A DNA stretch of 64,000 nt, taken from NCBI GenBank assembly GCA_964392365.1, contig CAYMPH010000001.1, forward strand, positions 434,001-498,000. The letters are read 5' to 3'. The DNA is from CAYMPH01 sp964392365 (GTDB lineage Bacteria; Spirochaetota; UBA4802; UBA5550). The position numbers were made by a program, and so were the translations under genes. Shown here piece after piece: positions 1 through 8,824 of the stretch (position 1 is its first letter; the number at the start of each line of letters is the position of its first letter). The notes under the pieces were generated by a model that was given only the letters and a program-made list of their open reading frames with translations, searched no databases and had not been told where the DNA came from.

Positions 1-285
1 AACAAATTCATACGGCAGCGTGTCCCACGAGGGTAGAGTCAATATGCTGTTATCATCTAAAAAGCATGAAATATCCAGAGACAATTCCTGCATTTTCAGT
101 GAATTTTCAGTTATTACAACAATCTGCCTATTTGATATTTTAAATAATGAAGAAATAATAAGGGCTATTGAAGACGGAGCTATCCCCTCGATATAAACAG
201 GTAACTGTTTTTTTTTTAAAGCGGCATTAAGTTCTGAAAATTCTTCCGATCTGGAAAATTTTTCAGCTAAAGTTCTTAACAGCAT
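1..285 (-). CDS. mfd: Mfd, transcription-repair coupling factor (N-terminal fragment)
   Basis: The first 95 codons of a gene running off the left edge. Mfd displaces RNA polymerase stalled at DNA lesions and recruits UvrA. The visible part looks like the UvrB-like N-terminal module: hydrophobic strands near residues 36-48 and 54-60 and the signature LPSWDTLPYE at residues 84-93, typical of Mfd just after its first alpha/beta unit. The start ATG is complementary to 283-285. It is the last visible gene of a leftward run (PilZ protein, unknown protein, mfd) with gaps of 2 and 27 bases. UvrB shares this fold, but the tryptophan-containing signature favours Mfd; the call rests on a short stretch. 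Confidence 0.75.
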   Translation of the reverse strand, partial: MLLRTLAEKFSRSEEFSELNAALKKKQLPVYIEGIAPSSIALIISSLFKISNRQIVVITENSLKMQELSLDISCFLDDNSILTLPSWDTLPYEFV

Positions 286-312
286 TTAATGGCTGTCCTT
301 GAAAATATTAAT

Positions 313-1209
313 TTAAAAATTATTCGGATTAAGTATATATGCATTTAGAATTTTCAAATCGTCGAGAATATCCTCAATTTCTGAAATTGTATTGTTTAAA
401 GAAACCTGGGCATCATTAAAAGCCTGGCGTTCTCCGGGGGTTTTATTTTTTATAATGTCCTGATCTCTGGATAATAAAAATTCTTTCAGTTTTTTTATTG
501 CCTTGTTTAGGTTGGTGTATAAATTTTTTATGGTTTGATACATTTCATAGGTATATATAAATTTCATCATTCTTTCAGCATCCGACTTGAAAGCATCTAT
601 CATGTGAGAATAGCTTTTATCAATTTTTGATTGATAATATGTGATAGATCTTGGATAGCTAATAAGTTCCTTCTGGTAATTTTCAATTTTATCTATATTC
701 TGTCCGCCTTCAATATCAATGCCTCTGAAGATTTCATCAAGTTCACTGTTTTCATGTTTGCTGGTTTTTAAAACAATGTTGGAATTTTTAATGTTGGATT
801 CAATACCTTTTAGTCTGTTTTTATGCGTGATCAGAAGTTCTATGGTTTCTTTAATAAATTTATCGGAATTAAAATTCGATACGGCTTTTTCGAAACTCTC
901 TTCATCAAGTTCATCTTCATTGGTATTATTATCTGAATCATCAGTTGAATCAGATTTATTTTTTTCGAGATTATTTTCTGAGACAGTGCTGTTCTTTTTT
1001 GATTTTAAAATATTAATCTGGTGAAGTGCAGCTTCATTTGAATCAGCTCTGATAATTTTTATAATTTCAATTTTTTTAATAATTTTATCATATCGGAGTC
1101 CGAAAATATTTCCTTTCTTATCTATAAATCTTTTATTCAGATCGTAGACGGAAATTTTTGAAGTATCAATATCAGTAATATCTGCAATTTTTATATAAAT
1201 ATTCTTCAT
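313..1209 (-). CDS. Unrecognised 298-residue protein between PilZ gene and mfd
   Basis: I do not recognise a family. The first 55 residues are basic and aliphatic and look like a small mixed domain; residues about 65-110 form a Ser/Asp/Asn/Glu-rich low-complexity linker; residues about 110-290 are charged and predicted helical, with no signal peptide or membrane segment, so it is probably cytoplasmic. It starts 2 bases after the PilZ gene stops and ends 27 bases before mfd, so all three are probably co-transcribed. A role linked to c-di-GMP or DNA repair would be guesswork. Confidence 0.7.
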   Translation of the reverse strand: MKNIYIKIADITDIDTSKISVYDLNKRFIDKKGNIFGLRYDKIIKKIEIIKIIRADSNEAALHQINILKSKKNSTVSENNLEKNKSDSTDDSDNNTNEDELDEESFEKAVSNFNSDKFIKETIELLITHKNRLKGIESNIKNSNIVLKTSKHENSELDEIFRGIDIEGGQNIDKIENYQKELISYPRSITYYQSKIDKSYSHMIDAFKSDAERMMKFIYTYEMYQTIKNLYTNLNKAIKKLKEFLLSRDQDIIKNKTPGERQAFNDAQVSLNNTISEIEDILDDLKILNAYILNPNNF

Positions 1210-1211
1210 AA

Positions 1212-1604
1212 TTAATTTATAATAACTTTAATATCCTCTTCGCAGAGATCACACATCGGTTCATGTAATTCAACAGCAATATATGAATCGCCATGAGATG
1301 AAAACTGTGAGAATTTTTTGGCAAGCTCTGACGGGTTATTCACCAGCAGTCCTGTTCTTACTACTTTCCCGCTAGAGTTTGTAACAGCTTTTTTTATTTT
1401 ATATTTCGCTTTTATTGTCGCTTTTACTGAAACTCTTTCATTTGATATCAGAAAAAATCCGCCTTTACTGATATCTAAAATAAATCCTTTCCCTTTAACC
1501 GGAACTGTAAGATCAATATCTGTATCATCAGGAGTTTGTTCATAGATTTCTATTTCTGCTTTTATATTACACGAATATCTTGGATATTTTCTTTTGTCGG
1601 ACAT
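1212..1604 (-). CDS. PilZ-domain protein (c-di-GMP receptor candidate)
   Basis: A stand-alone PilZ domain of 130 residues. Both parts of the c-di-GMP binding signature are present: the RxxxR motif as RKYPR at residues 5-9 and the D/NxSxxG motif as DISKGG near residues 44-49. There is no attached catalytic or membrane domain, so it should act as a soluble adaptor that binds c-di-GMP and then a partner protein. The start ATG is preceded by GAGAGG at good spacing. It heads a leftward operon with an unknown gene and mfd and is divergent from pyrG. Confidence 0.85.
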   Translation of the reverse strand: MSDKRKYPRYSCNIKAEIEIYEQTPDDTDIDLTVPVKGKGFILDISKGGFFLISNERVSVKATIKAKYKIKKAVTNSSGKVVRTGLLVNNPSELAKKFSQFSSHGDSYIAVELHEPMCDLCEEDIKVIIN

Positions 1605-1769
1605 ATAAGCCTCTCAAATATTTTTTGGAAAATGGTTACTTCCGCAGCTTAATTAGAATAATTTATTGTGATTTTAATGTCAAGTCTTGTTTTTTTTATA
1701 GTTTATTAAATTTCTTGACTTGCCTTTTGAATATAAAAAAATAGGAAAAACTGTAAGTGAGGGTGTTTT

Positions 1770-3395
1770 ATGAATGAAAAAACAAAATTTGTTTTTGTAT
1801 CCGGCGGTGTATGTTCTTCACTCGGAAAAGGAATTTCAGTTGCTTCACTTGGGCTTTTACTTGAAGGCCACGGATTTAAAATTTCTGTAATTAAAATGGA
1901 TCCATATATTAATATTGATCCGGGTACTATGAGTCCTTTTCAGCACGGCGAGGTTTATGTGACCGAAGATGGGGCTGAAACAGATCTCGATCTTGGCTAT
2001 TATGAAAGATTCACAAATGCTAAACTTTCAAGAAAAAATTCTGTATCCACAGGTCAGATTTATTTTACAGTTATTGAAAGAGAAAGAAAAGGCGATTACC
2101 TCGGACGTACAGTACAGGTTATTCCTCATATTACGAACGAAATAAAGAAAAGAATTTATGATGTTGCCAATGAAGATGAGCTGGATTTTGTTCTTGTTGA
2201 AATAGGCGGTACAGTAGGTGACATCGAATCAATTCCTTTTCTTGAAGCCATCAGGCAGATAAGACAGGAACTGGGTACTAAAAGGGTGATGAATGTACAT
2301 TTAACACTCGTACCTGCGATCTCTGTTGCCGGAGAAATGAAAACAAAACCTACACAGCACTCGGTAAAAGAAATGATGGAGCTTGGAATAATTCCTGATC
2401 TGCTTTTATGCAGGGTTGGAACTCCCCTTTCACCTGATATGAAAAGCAAAATTGCGCTTTTCTGCAATGTCTCTGAAAGAAATGTTATTTCTGCTGAGGA
2501 TGTAACAGGTTCAATTTATGAAATTCCATATATGCTGCATAAAAATGAATATGATTCAATTGTTCTTGAGCATTTTGGTTTTGTCCCTGGTGAAATTAAT
2601 TTAAGCTCCTGGGATAAATTTATGAAGGGCATTCGAAGTCCAAAAAGAAAAGTTAAAATAGCTGTCGTTGGAAAATATATTGCTCTTCAGGATGCATACA
2701 GATCAATTTATGAAGCGCTTGTTCACGGTGCTGCTGCAAATGAAGCTGAACTTGATATAATTAAAATAGATTCAGAAGAAGTTGAAACTGCCAAAAAAGG
2801 TTCTTTAAAACATTTTTTCAAGGATATAGACGGGATTCTTGTTCCGGGCGGTTTCGGCGACAGGGGGATAGAGGGAAAAATTTTAACTATTTCCTATGCA
2901 AGAAAAGAGAAAATTCCTTTTTTCGGAATTTGTCTTGGAATGCAGTGTGCAGTAATTGAATTCGGCAGAAACATGTGCGGGCTTACCAATGCGAATTCTT
3001 CTGAATTCAATCCTTCAACTGAACATCCGGTAATTTCTCTTCTTGAAGACCAGGAGCGTATTTTTAAAAAAGGCGGAACCATGAGGCTTGGGGCTTATGC
3101 CTGCAAACTGCTGGAAGGTTCAAAAATAAAGAAAATTTATAATCAGGAAAATATCATGGAAAGACACAGACACAGATTTGAGTTTACCATGAAGTATAAA
3201 GAGTTATATGAAAAAAATGGAATGTCATTCGGCGGTATTAATGAGCAGATTGATCTGATAGAAACTATTGAGCTTAAAGATCATCCATGGTTTTTCGGAA
3301 CGCAATATCATCCGGAATTTAAATCAAAACCTACGAATCCCCATCCGCTGTTTAAGGATTTTATAAAAGCTGCTGCAGAAAAGAAACAGAAATGA
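1770..3395 (+). CDS. pyrG: CTP synthase
   Basis: Converts UTP, ATP and glutamine to CTP, the last step of pyrimidine nucleotide synthesis. At 541 residues it is full length. The N-terminal amidoligase domain opens with the P-loop GGVCSSLGKG at residues 12-21; the C-terminal class I glutaminase domain has the nucleophile elbow GICLGMQ (Cys388) and His514/Glu516 in YHPEF. The start has AGGG about 7 bases upstream. Its stop overlaps the next start (ATGA), so the flavoprotein gene is translationally coupled to it. Confidence 0.97.
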   Translation: MNEKTKFVFVSGGVCSSLGKGISVASLGLLLEGHGFKISVIKMDPYINIDPGTMSPFQHGEVYVTEDGAETDLDLGYYERFTNAKLSRKNSVSTGQIYFTVIERERKGDYLGRTVQVIPHITNEIKKRIYDVANEDELDFVLVEIGGTVGDIESIPFLEAIRQIRQELGTKRVMNVHLTLVPAISVAGEMKTKPTQHSVKEMMELGIIPDLLLCRVGTPLSPDMKSKIALFCNVSERNVISAEDVTGSIYEIPYMLHKNEYDSIVLEHFGFVPGEINLSSWDKFMKGIRSPKRKVKIAVVGKYIALQDAYRSIYEALVHGAAANEAELDIIKIDSEEVETAKKGSLKHFFKDIDGILVPGGFGDRGIEGKILTISYARKEKIPFFGICLGMQCAVIEFGRNMCGLTNANSSEFNPSTEHPVISLLEDQERIFKKGGTMRLGAYACKLLEGSKIKKIYNQENIMERHRHRFEFTMKYKELYEKNGMSFGGINEQIDLIETIELKDHPWFFGTQYHPEFKSKPTNPHPLFKDFIKAAAEKKQK

Positions 3396-4516
3396 ACATG
3401 AAGACGAAAGTTTTAATTATAGGTGCAGGTCCTTCAGGTGCTATGGCTGCTTACAGGCTTATGGAACTTGGTTTTAAAGATTTTATCATTGTGGACCGGG
3501 AAAAATTTCCACGGATAAAACCCTGTGCAGGCGGCATTTCGCCTGCTGCGGAAAAGTTTATGAATAAAATCGGTATTGCTCACCTGCTGACTGAACTCAA
3601 GCCAAGCGCTTCAATGAAAAGCTTAAGATTTGTAGGTCCAAAGGGTCAGGATTCTATTGTTGAAAGCAAGATGAAAGCTCTTGCAATTCCAAGGAGAGTT
3701 TTTGATAAAGCGCTTCTTGAACTGTCTCTTTCGAGAGGCGCAAAATTTATTAAAGAATTTAATGTAATTGATTTATTAACTGATTCAACCGGAAAAATTA
3801 CAGGCGCAACCAACGGGAAAAAAAACATAGAATCTGATGTAACTATTATAGCAAACGGCGGTCATAATTCCGAAATGAGGAATAAGTTTTTTCCTGATAA
3901 AAGAAAGTTGAGGCTTATGCAGTCACGGATCGGCTGGTGGAAAAATTTTGATAATCCTGAAGGCCGCCTGGAAATGATTTTCGATAAGGAACTTCTTCCG
4001 CATTATGGATGGGTTTTCCCGGAAGGAGATGGAGTAGTAAATATTGGTATATGCGTATATCAGGATAAGTTGAAGGGAAAAACAATTACTGAAACTTTTG
4101 ATAATTTTATTGAAAAATATTATAAAGATAAGCTTGCATCATCTGTTGAAATAGGAAGAACATTATCTTTCCCGATAAATGTAGCATCTTCTGTAAAGGG
4201 TGTTGCAGGAAACGGAATTTTACTTTGCGGTGAAGCAGGAAGAATGTGCAATCCGGCAACAGCAGAAGGGATTTCTTTTGCAATGGAAAGCGGATATATT
4301 GCTGCTGAGACAATAGTATCAGCCTATGAAAACGGTAACCTGGATGCAGATAAACTCTATTTATATGAGAAAAAGTGCAGAAAAGCTTTTAACAAGAGGC
4401 TAATGTCTTCTTATATAGCAAGTAAAGTTATTGATTCATTTTTATTTAACTTGCTGATAAAATTGGGCTCTTTAAAATCAGTGAATAAATTAATAAACGC
4501 AATCCTGCCTGATTAA
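3392..4516 (+). CDS. Geranylgeranyl-reductase-family FAD oxidoreductase
   Basis: A 374-residue flavoprotein of the group that includes geranylgeranyl reductases and digeranylgeranylglycerophospholipid reductases, which saturate isoprenoid chains. Seen: FAD dinucleotide motif GAGPSG at residues 11-16, the family PCAGGIS segment near residue 44 and the second FAD motif GEAGRMCNPATAEG near residues 278-291, where the usual Asp is Glu. It overlaps pyrG by four bases. Substrate is not decided by sequence; quinone side chains or polyprenyl lipids are possible. The gene looks intact, with no membrane segment. Confidence 0.8.
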   Translation: MNMKTKVLIIGAGPSGAMAAYRLMELGFKDFIIVDREKFPRIKPCAGGISPAAEKFMNKIGIAHLLTELKPSASMKSLRFVGPKGQDSIVESKMKALAIPRRVFDKALLELSLSRGAKFIKEFNVIDLLTDSTGKITGATNGKKNIESDVTIIANGGHNSEMRNKFFPDKRKLRLMQSRIGWWKNFDNPEGRLEMIFDKELLPHYGWVFPEGDGVVNIGICVYQDKLKGKTITETFDNFIEKYYKDKLASSVEIGRTLSFPINVASSVKGVAGNGILLCGEAGRMCNPATAEGISFAMESGYIAAETIVSAYENGNLDADKLYLYEKKCRKAFNKRLMSSYIASKVIDSFLFNLLIKLGSLKSVNKLINAILPD

Positions 4517-4698
4517 AAATTCAATCTAATTATTAATCTCCTTGATTTTATTAAGGTAATGTTGTATTATTAAATAGATTCAGATTGAATTGCAGTTTTT
4601 GGTAATTGCTTAAAATTCAGCTTTTATGGATTTGCATATTTTTTAAATTTTATTTTGAACAATTTTTTTAAAAATGATCATTTTCGGATATGGTGATA

Positions 4699-6132
4699 AT
4701 GACACTTTCTTCTAAATTGAATCTGAATCAGAAACAGTCACTCACAATGAATCAGTCGATAAAGCAATTAATTCAGCTGATTCAGCTTTCAAATGTTGAG
4801 CTCGCAGAACTTCTTACCAACGAACTGATCGAAAATCCTATTCTAGAGGAAGCATCTGAATTTTCAGATTTTCACGAAGATGCATTATCTGATAAAGTAT
4901 CGAAAAGTCTGAGCGGCGATGAATCTGTTATTGATAAATTAGAAGACGGCCCCGGCGATTCTGATGAAGGCGAATACTTTACAGGGAATGAAATAAGTTC
5001 CGGAAATCAAAAGGAAGTATTTGAAAGAGCTGTTGCGGAAAAAGAGAGTCTTTACGATCATCTGCTCTGGCAGGCCCGGATGTCCGCGAAAAGCGAAAAT
5101 GAATATCTGATTTTTGAACGGCTTATTACAGAGCTCGATGAAAACGGATTTATTACTCTTGATGCTGAGAATTTAACAAAAGAGCTTAAAATTGATAATA
5201 AAGAGCTGGAAAGAATAATATCTGTCATTCAGTTTTTTGATCCTGTCGGATGCTGTGTTGCCGGAGTTAAGGAAAGTTTATCAGTGCAGGCAGATCATTA
5301 TTATCCTGATGATAAGATTCTCAAAAATATTATTACTGATTTTTTTTCTGAAATTGAAAAGCTTAATTATGAGTTTGTAGCTAAAAAAATGTCTTTGAGT
5401 ATAAATGAAATTATTGAGAAAAGTGCTTTAATTTACGGACTTTCGCCATACCCCGGGTCTAATTTTACAACCGACAATACCAGATATATTATTCCGGATT
5501 TAGATGTAAAGATTATTGACGGCGAAATCGTTATTACAATGAATGACGAATGGATACCGGCTCTTAAAGTAAATGAATATTATTCAGATATAATCCGTAA
5601 AAAAAATATTGAAAAAAAACAGAAAGAATTTATTCAGGATAAACTTCAGTCAGCAAGGGCCCTTATACATAATATTGAAGTAAGAAGGGATACTATTTTA
5701 AAAACTTCATCTTCTATAATGCGCCGTCAGAAGGAGTATTTATTAAAGGGGCCGGGATTTTTAAAACCTCTAACCCATACCCAGATTGCTGAAGAAATCG
5801 GAATACACGATTCAACAGTGAGCAGAGTAACATCCGGGAAATATGTGCAGACAGCCTGGGGAGTTGTCAGTTTGAAAAGTTTTTTTGTTCCAAAGATAAA
5901 ATCTGGGAATGAAGATGAATCGCAGGATCAGGTTCTTAAAAGGATCAGGGAGATAATAGAAACAGAGGACCAGAAAAATCCTCTGAGCGATGATGAAATT
6001 GCATCGCTCCTGAAAAAAGAAAATTTACCGGCTGCCCGAAGGACAGTCGCAAAATATAGAGACATGATGAACATCCCGACGTCCGGGAAAAGAAAAAAAA
6101 TAAATATGATAAAAATGGAGAAGGCACTATGA
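4699..6132 (+). CDS. rpoN: RNA polymerase sigma-54 factor
   Basis: Sigma-54 directs RNA polymerase to -24/-12 promoters that need an ATP-driven activator. Region I is the Gln/Leu-rich N-terminus (residues about 1-50), followed by an acidic region II, the core-binding region and the RpoN box ARRTVAKYRDMMNIP near residues 446-460. I chose ATG 4699 rather than the in-frame ATG at 4690 because sigma-54 proteins typically begin with a short lead into the Gln-rich region and a GGA lies 10 bases upstream of 4699. It overlaps hpf by four bases, matching the rpoN-hpf order known in other bacteria. Confidence 0.96.
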   Translation: MTLSSKLNLNQKQSLTMNQSIKQLIQLIQLSNVELAELLTNELIENPILEEASEFSDFHEDALSDKVSKSLSGDESVIDKLEDGPGDSDEGEYFTGNEISSGNQKEVFERAVAEKESLYDHLLWQARMSAKSENEYLIFERLITELDENGFITLDAENLTKELKIDNKELERIISVIQFFDPVGCCVAGVKESLSVQADHYYPDDKILKNIITDFFSEIEKLNYEFVAKKMSLSINEIIEKSALIYGLSPYPGSNFTTDNTRYIIPDLDVKIIDGEIVITMNDEWIPALKVNEYYSDIIRKKNIEKKQKEFIQDKLQSARALIHNIEVRRDTILKTSSSIMRRQKEYLLKGPGFLKPLTHTQIAEEIGIHDSTVSRVTSGKYVQTAWGVVSLKSFFVPKIKSGNEDESQDQVLKRIREIIETEDQKNPLSDDEIASLLKKENLPAARRTVAKYRDMMNIPTSGKRKKINMIKMEKAL

Positions 6133-6929
6133 ACATTACAATTACCGGAAAAAACATCAGGGTAAATGAAAACCAGAAGGATTATGCAGAAAAAAAATTT
6201 ACCAAGCTTGAAAAATATTTCAATCAGCTTATTGACTCTCACGTAATTCTTTCTGTAGAGAAACTTGACCACATGGCTGAGATACTAGTTAACGGCGACG
6301 GTGTGCAGTTTCACGGAAAAGAAAAATCGGGTGATATTTTTTCTTCAATTGACCTGCTATTTGAAAAGATGGAGAAACAGATCCGCAGATACAAGGAAAA
6401 ACATTCAGCTCACAAGGGACCTGACAAAAGTGAAATTCCAGGTTTTGATATGCCTATCGAGGGGAAAGATCTTGTTTTAAGGCAGGCAAGCAGTAAGCCT
6501 GCAGACAGAATAGAAGCTTATCTTGAGATGAAACTTAATAAATCGGATTTTATTTTATATAAAGTAGGAGAAATGCAGGTTAACAGTGAAGTTAATTATC
6601 TGAATAAAAATTATGCAGTTCTTTATAAGAACGGAAATTCTTTAAAGCTGATTGAGATTCCTTTTGATATGATTAAAGAACATAATTTTGATTGTTCAAA
6701 ATTTCATGAATTTGATGTTAAAATTATTGAAGATTCTGCTGCAAATCCAAAACTTGATTTCAAATCATCCAATAAATGCAGCGTTGAGAAGATTGCTGTT
6801 GAAGAAGCATTGAAAAAAGCCCAAACATCAGGAAATTCAATATTCCCGTTTTTTAATGAGGAATCCGGATATCTGAATGTATTATATAAGAATGGTAAAG
6901 ATTATGAAATCATGGTACCGGCTTACTGA
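6129..6929 (+). CDS. hpf: Long-form ribosome hibernation promoting factor, extended
   Basis: The N-terminal 97 residues are an S30AE domain that binds the decoding centre of the 30S subunit; long HPF also has a C-terminal dimerisation domain that joins two ribosomes into 100S particles. This protein has 266 residues where long HPF usually has about 180-190. The extra length seems to come from two tandem copies of the C-terminal domain: residues about 122-180 and 215-266 both show KP/SVExI..A-x-F..VLYKNG..IEVP-like patterns, with VLYKNG and LYKNGK in equivalent places. Start overlaps the rpoN stop (ATGA). Confidence 0.88.
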   Translation: MNITITGKNIRVNENQKDYAEKKFTKLEKYFNQLIDSHVILSVEKLDHMAEILVNGDGVQFHGKEKSGDIFSSIDLLFEKMEKQIRRYKEKHSAHKGPDKSEIPGFDMPIEGKDLVLRQASSKPADRIEAYLEMKLNKSDFILYKVGEMQVNSEVNYLNKNYAVLYKNGNSLKLIEIPFDMIKEHNFDCSKFHEFDVKIIEDSAANPKLDFKSSNKCSVEKIAVEEALKKAQTSGNSIFPFFNEESGYLNVLYKNGKDYEIMVPAY

Positions 6930-6950
6930 TCGTTACGGGAATTATTGAAA

Positions 6951-7910
6951 ATGGGAAGAAAAATATTATTAAAAGACATTCTACATAATAAAGGAAAGAT
7001 CAATCTTCAGCTTGATACAATTTCAGGCGAAGTGGGCCTTTCCGGTGAAGTCAAGGTTGGGGATATCAACAGGCCTGGTCTAACCCTTGCCGGCTTTACT
7101 GAATTTTTTGCTTATGATAGAATACAGATATTCGGTATGGGGGAATCCGCATTTCTCCGGAATTTGTCTCCGGAAAAATTAGAGGAAACGCTCAGGATGT
7201 TTTTTTCTTATGATGTCCTATGCTGCATATTCACGCACGGTGAAATGCCTTGCGATATGTTTATTAAAATTTCATCTGAGAAGAATGTCCCGATTTTAAA
7301 AACATCACTTGGAACTACAAGATTCATAAGTCTTCTTATTCATGTTATGGATGATCTGTTTGCCCCATCAGTAAATCTTCACGCGACTCTTGTTGAAGTA
7401 TACGGTGTAGGAGTTCTTATTATGGGTAAAAGCGGAGCAGGCAAGAGCGAATGCGCACTTGAACTGCTTGAGAGAGGCCACAGGCTTGTTGCAGATGACG
7501 CTATTGAAATTAAAAAAATTGATGAATCTGCTTTAATCGGCGGCGCCAGTTCCCCGATTCTAAAACACCACATGGAGATCAGGGGAATTGGAATAATCAA
7601 TGTTAAGGATATCTTTGGAATAAGATCTGTTCGTGACAACCAGAGCATTGATTTTATTACAAACCTTGAGGAATGGGACAGCGAAAAAGTTTACGACAGG
7701 CTCGGGCTTGATGAACAGACTTATAATATTCTCGGTATCGATGTTCCATACATGGTGGTTCCTGTAAAGCCGGGAAGAAATATTCCTATATTAATTGAAA
7801 CAGCTGCATTAAATCAGAGATTAAAGTATTTTGGAATTTATTCTGCCCGGGAACTTGATAAAAATCTGCAGGAAATGATGAAAAAGGGAGATTGCAAATC
7901 AGATGGTTGA
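6951..7910 (+). CDS. hprK: HPr kinase/phosphorylase
   Basis: Bifunctional enzyme that phosphorylates HPr on Ser46 with ATP or pyrophosphate and removes the phosphate with inorganic phosphate. Seen: Walker A GKSGAGKSE near residue 158, the VADDAIEI segment just after it, and the HprK signature MEIRGIGIINVKDIFG near residue 204. Length (319) is normal. ATG 6951 is preferred over an in-frame TTG at 6945 because ACGGGA lies about 10 bases upstream. It overlaps ptsH by eight bases, so kinase and substrate are translated together. Confidence 0.95.
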   Translation: MGRKILLKDILHNKGKINLQLDTISGEVGLSGEVKVGDINRPGLTLAGFTEFFAYDRIQIFGMGESAFLRNLSPEKLEETLRMFFSYDVLCCIFTHGEMPCDMFIKISSEKNVPILKTSLGTTRFISLLIHVMDDLFAPSVNLHATLVEVYGVGVLIMGKSGAGKSECALELLERGHRLVADDAIEIKKIDESALIGGASSPILKHHMEIRGIGIINVKDIFGIRSVRDNQSIDFITNLEEWDSEKVYDRLGLDEQTYNILGIDVPYMVVPVKPGRNIPILIETAALNQRLKYFGIYSARELDKNLQEMMKKGDCKSDG

Positions 7911-8166
7911 AAAAGATGTGGTCGTAACAAGTGATGCGGGTATTCATGCCCGCCCTGCTATGATGCTGGTTAAAGAGGCCATGAAATATCCCTGCAGCGT
8001 AACTCTTGTAAAGGGTGATATTGAGGCAGACTGCAAATCGATCATGTCTGTTTTAAGCCTGGCTATAGTATCCGGAACAAAACTTAAAATAAGAGCAAGC
8101 GGAGATAAAAGTGATGAAGCTGTGAATTCCGTTGTTGCCATGATTGAAAGCGGATTCAATTCTTAA
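7903..8166 (+). CDS. ptsH: HPr phosphocarrier protein
   Basis: An 87-residue HPr. The enzyme I phosphorylation site His15 is present in GIHARPA and the HprK target Ser46 is present in CKSIMS. No enzyme I or sugar permease gene is in the window, so both transport and purely regulatory roles remain possible; in spirochaetes and many proteobacteria HPr beside rpoN serves regulation. The start lies inside the end of hprK. Confidence 0.95.
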   Translation: MVEKDVVVTSDAGIHARPAMMLVKEAMKYPCSVTLVKGDIEADCKSIMSVLSLAIVSGTKLKIRASGDKSDEAVNSVVAMIESGFNS

Positions 8167-8170
8167 TGAT

Positions 8171-8824
8171 ATGTCTCCATATAATGATCTAATCTATTTA
8201 TTAAAAAACAGAAGTAAATTAAATTCGTTTGTTCTTTATAGAAATGAAGAAGAACTTGATTCTTTAATAAAATGGATTGCTTCTCCAGCTGCTTCAGAAA
8301 AAAAAACCGTAAATGATTTTATCGATAAAAACATAGCAGATTTAATTCAAAAATGCGGAAAATGCGGAAATGTATCTGAAGTAATCAATGCTATAGGCTC
8401 AGGAGAAAACAGGGTAATGATTGTTTTAAACCCGCCGAGACTTTTAAACAGACTTGAACTGAGAGTTTTAAAAAAAGATTCAGAAGATCTTTTTAAGAAA
8501 ATAATTTCTTCCACAGGTCTTGAATTATCCAAATGTTATACAACAAGCCTTGTAAAATGTGAATCTGAAGATTTCATGATGAAACCGAGCAGAATGGTTG
8601 AGAACTGCCTTGAGGTTTTAGCTCTCGAGCTTGAGAAGATCAAGCCATCAATGGTTATAGTTATGGGTGATATTATGCCGCTGCAGAAAATAATTCACGA
8701 AAGCATCGGCATCATATGGCATAATATTGATCATCCTATTACTCTGATAAAAACTCCTGACCTGAAACGGAAAGCATGGAATACTATTAAACTTGCCATG
8801 TCCGCGTTTAAAAAATTAAAATAA
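8171..8824 (+). CDS. Degenerate uracil-DNA-glycosylase-superfamily protein with Fe-S cysteines
   Basis: The 217-residue protein aligns by eye to family 4/5 UDGs. All four cluster-ligand cysteines appear: CxxC at 62/65, one in TSLVKC at 130 and one in ENCLEV at 146; the last pair is 16 apart, as in family 4 enzymes. The catalytic motifs are not: the GExPG region reads LNPPR and the C-terminal HPS loop reads KTPD, although the following LKRKAW helix is retained. It may therefore be a non-catalytic or altered-specificity relative. An in-frame TTG at 8144 is an alternative start. Lies between ptsH and priA without gaps. Confidence 0.7.
   Translation: MSPYNDLIYLLKNRSKLNSFVLYRNEEELDSLIKWIASPAASEKKTVNDFIDKNIADLIQKCGKCGNVSEVINAIGSGENRVMIVLNPPRLLNRLELRVLKKDSEDLFKKIISSTGLELSKCYTTSLVKCESEDFMMKPSRMVENCLEVLALELEKIKPSMVIVMGDIMPLQKIIHESIGIIWHNIDHPITLIKTPDLKRKAWNTIKLAMSAFKKLK

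Noticed and set aside
1715..1737. Promoter of pyrG from TTGACT at 1715
   Set aside because: No acceptable -10 at 16-18 bases; the TATAAA nearby is only 11 bases away.
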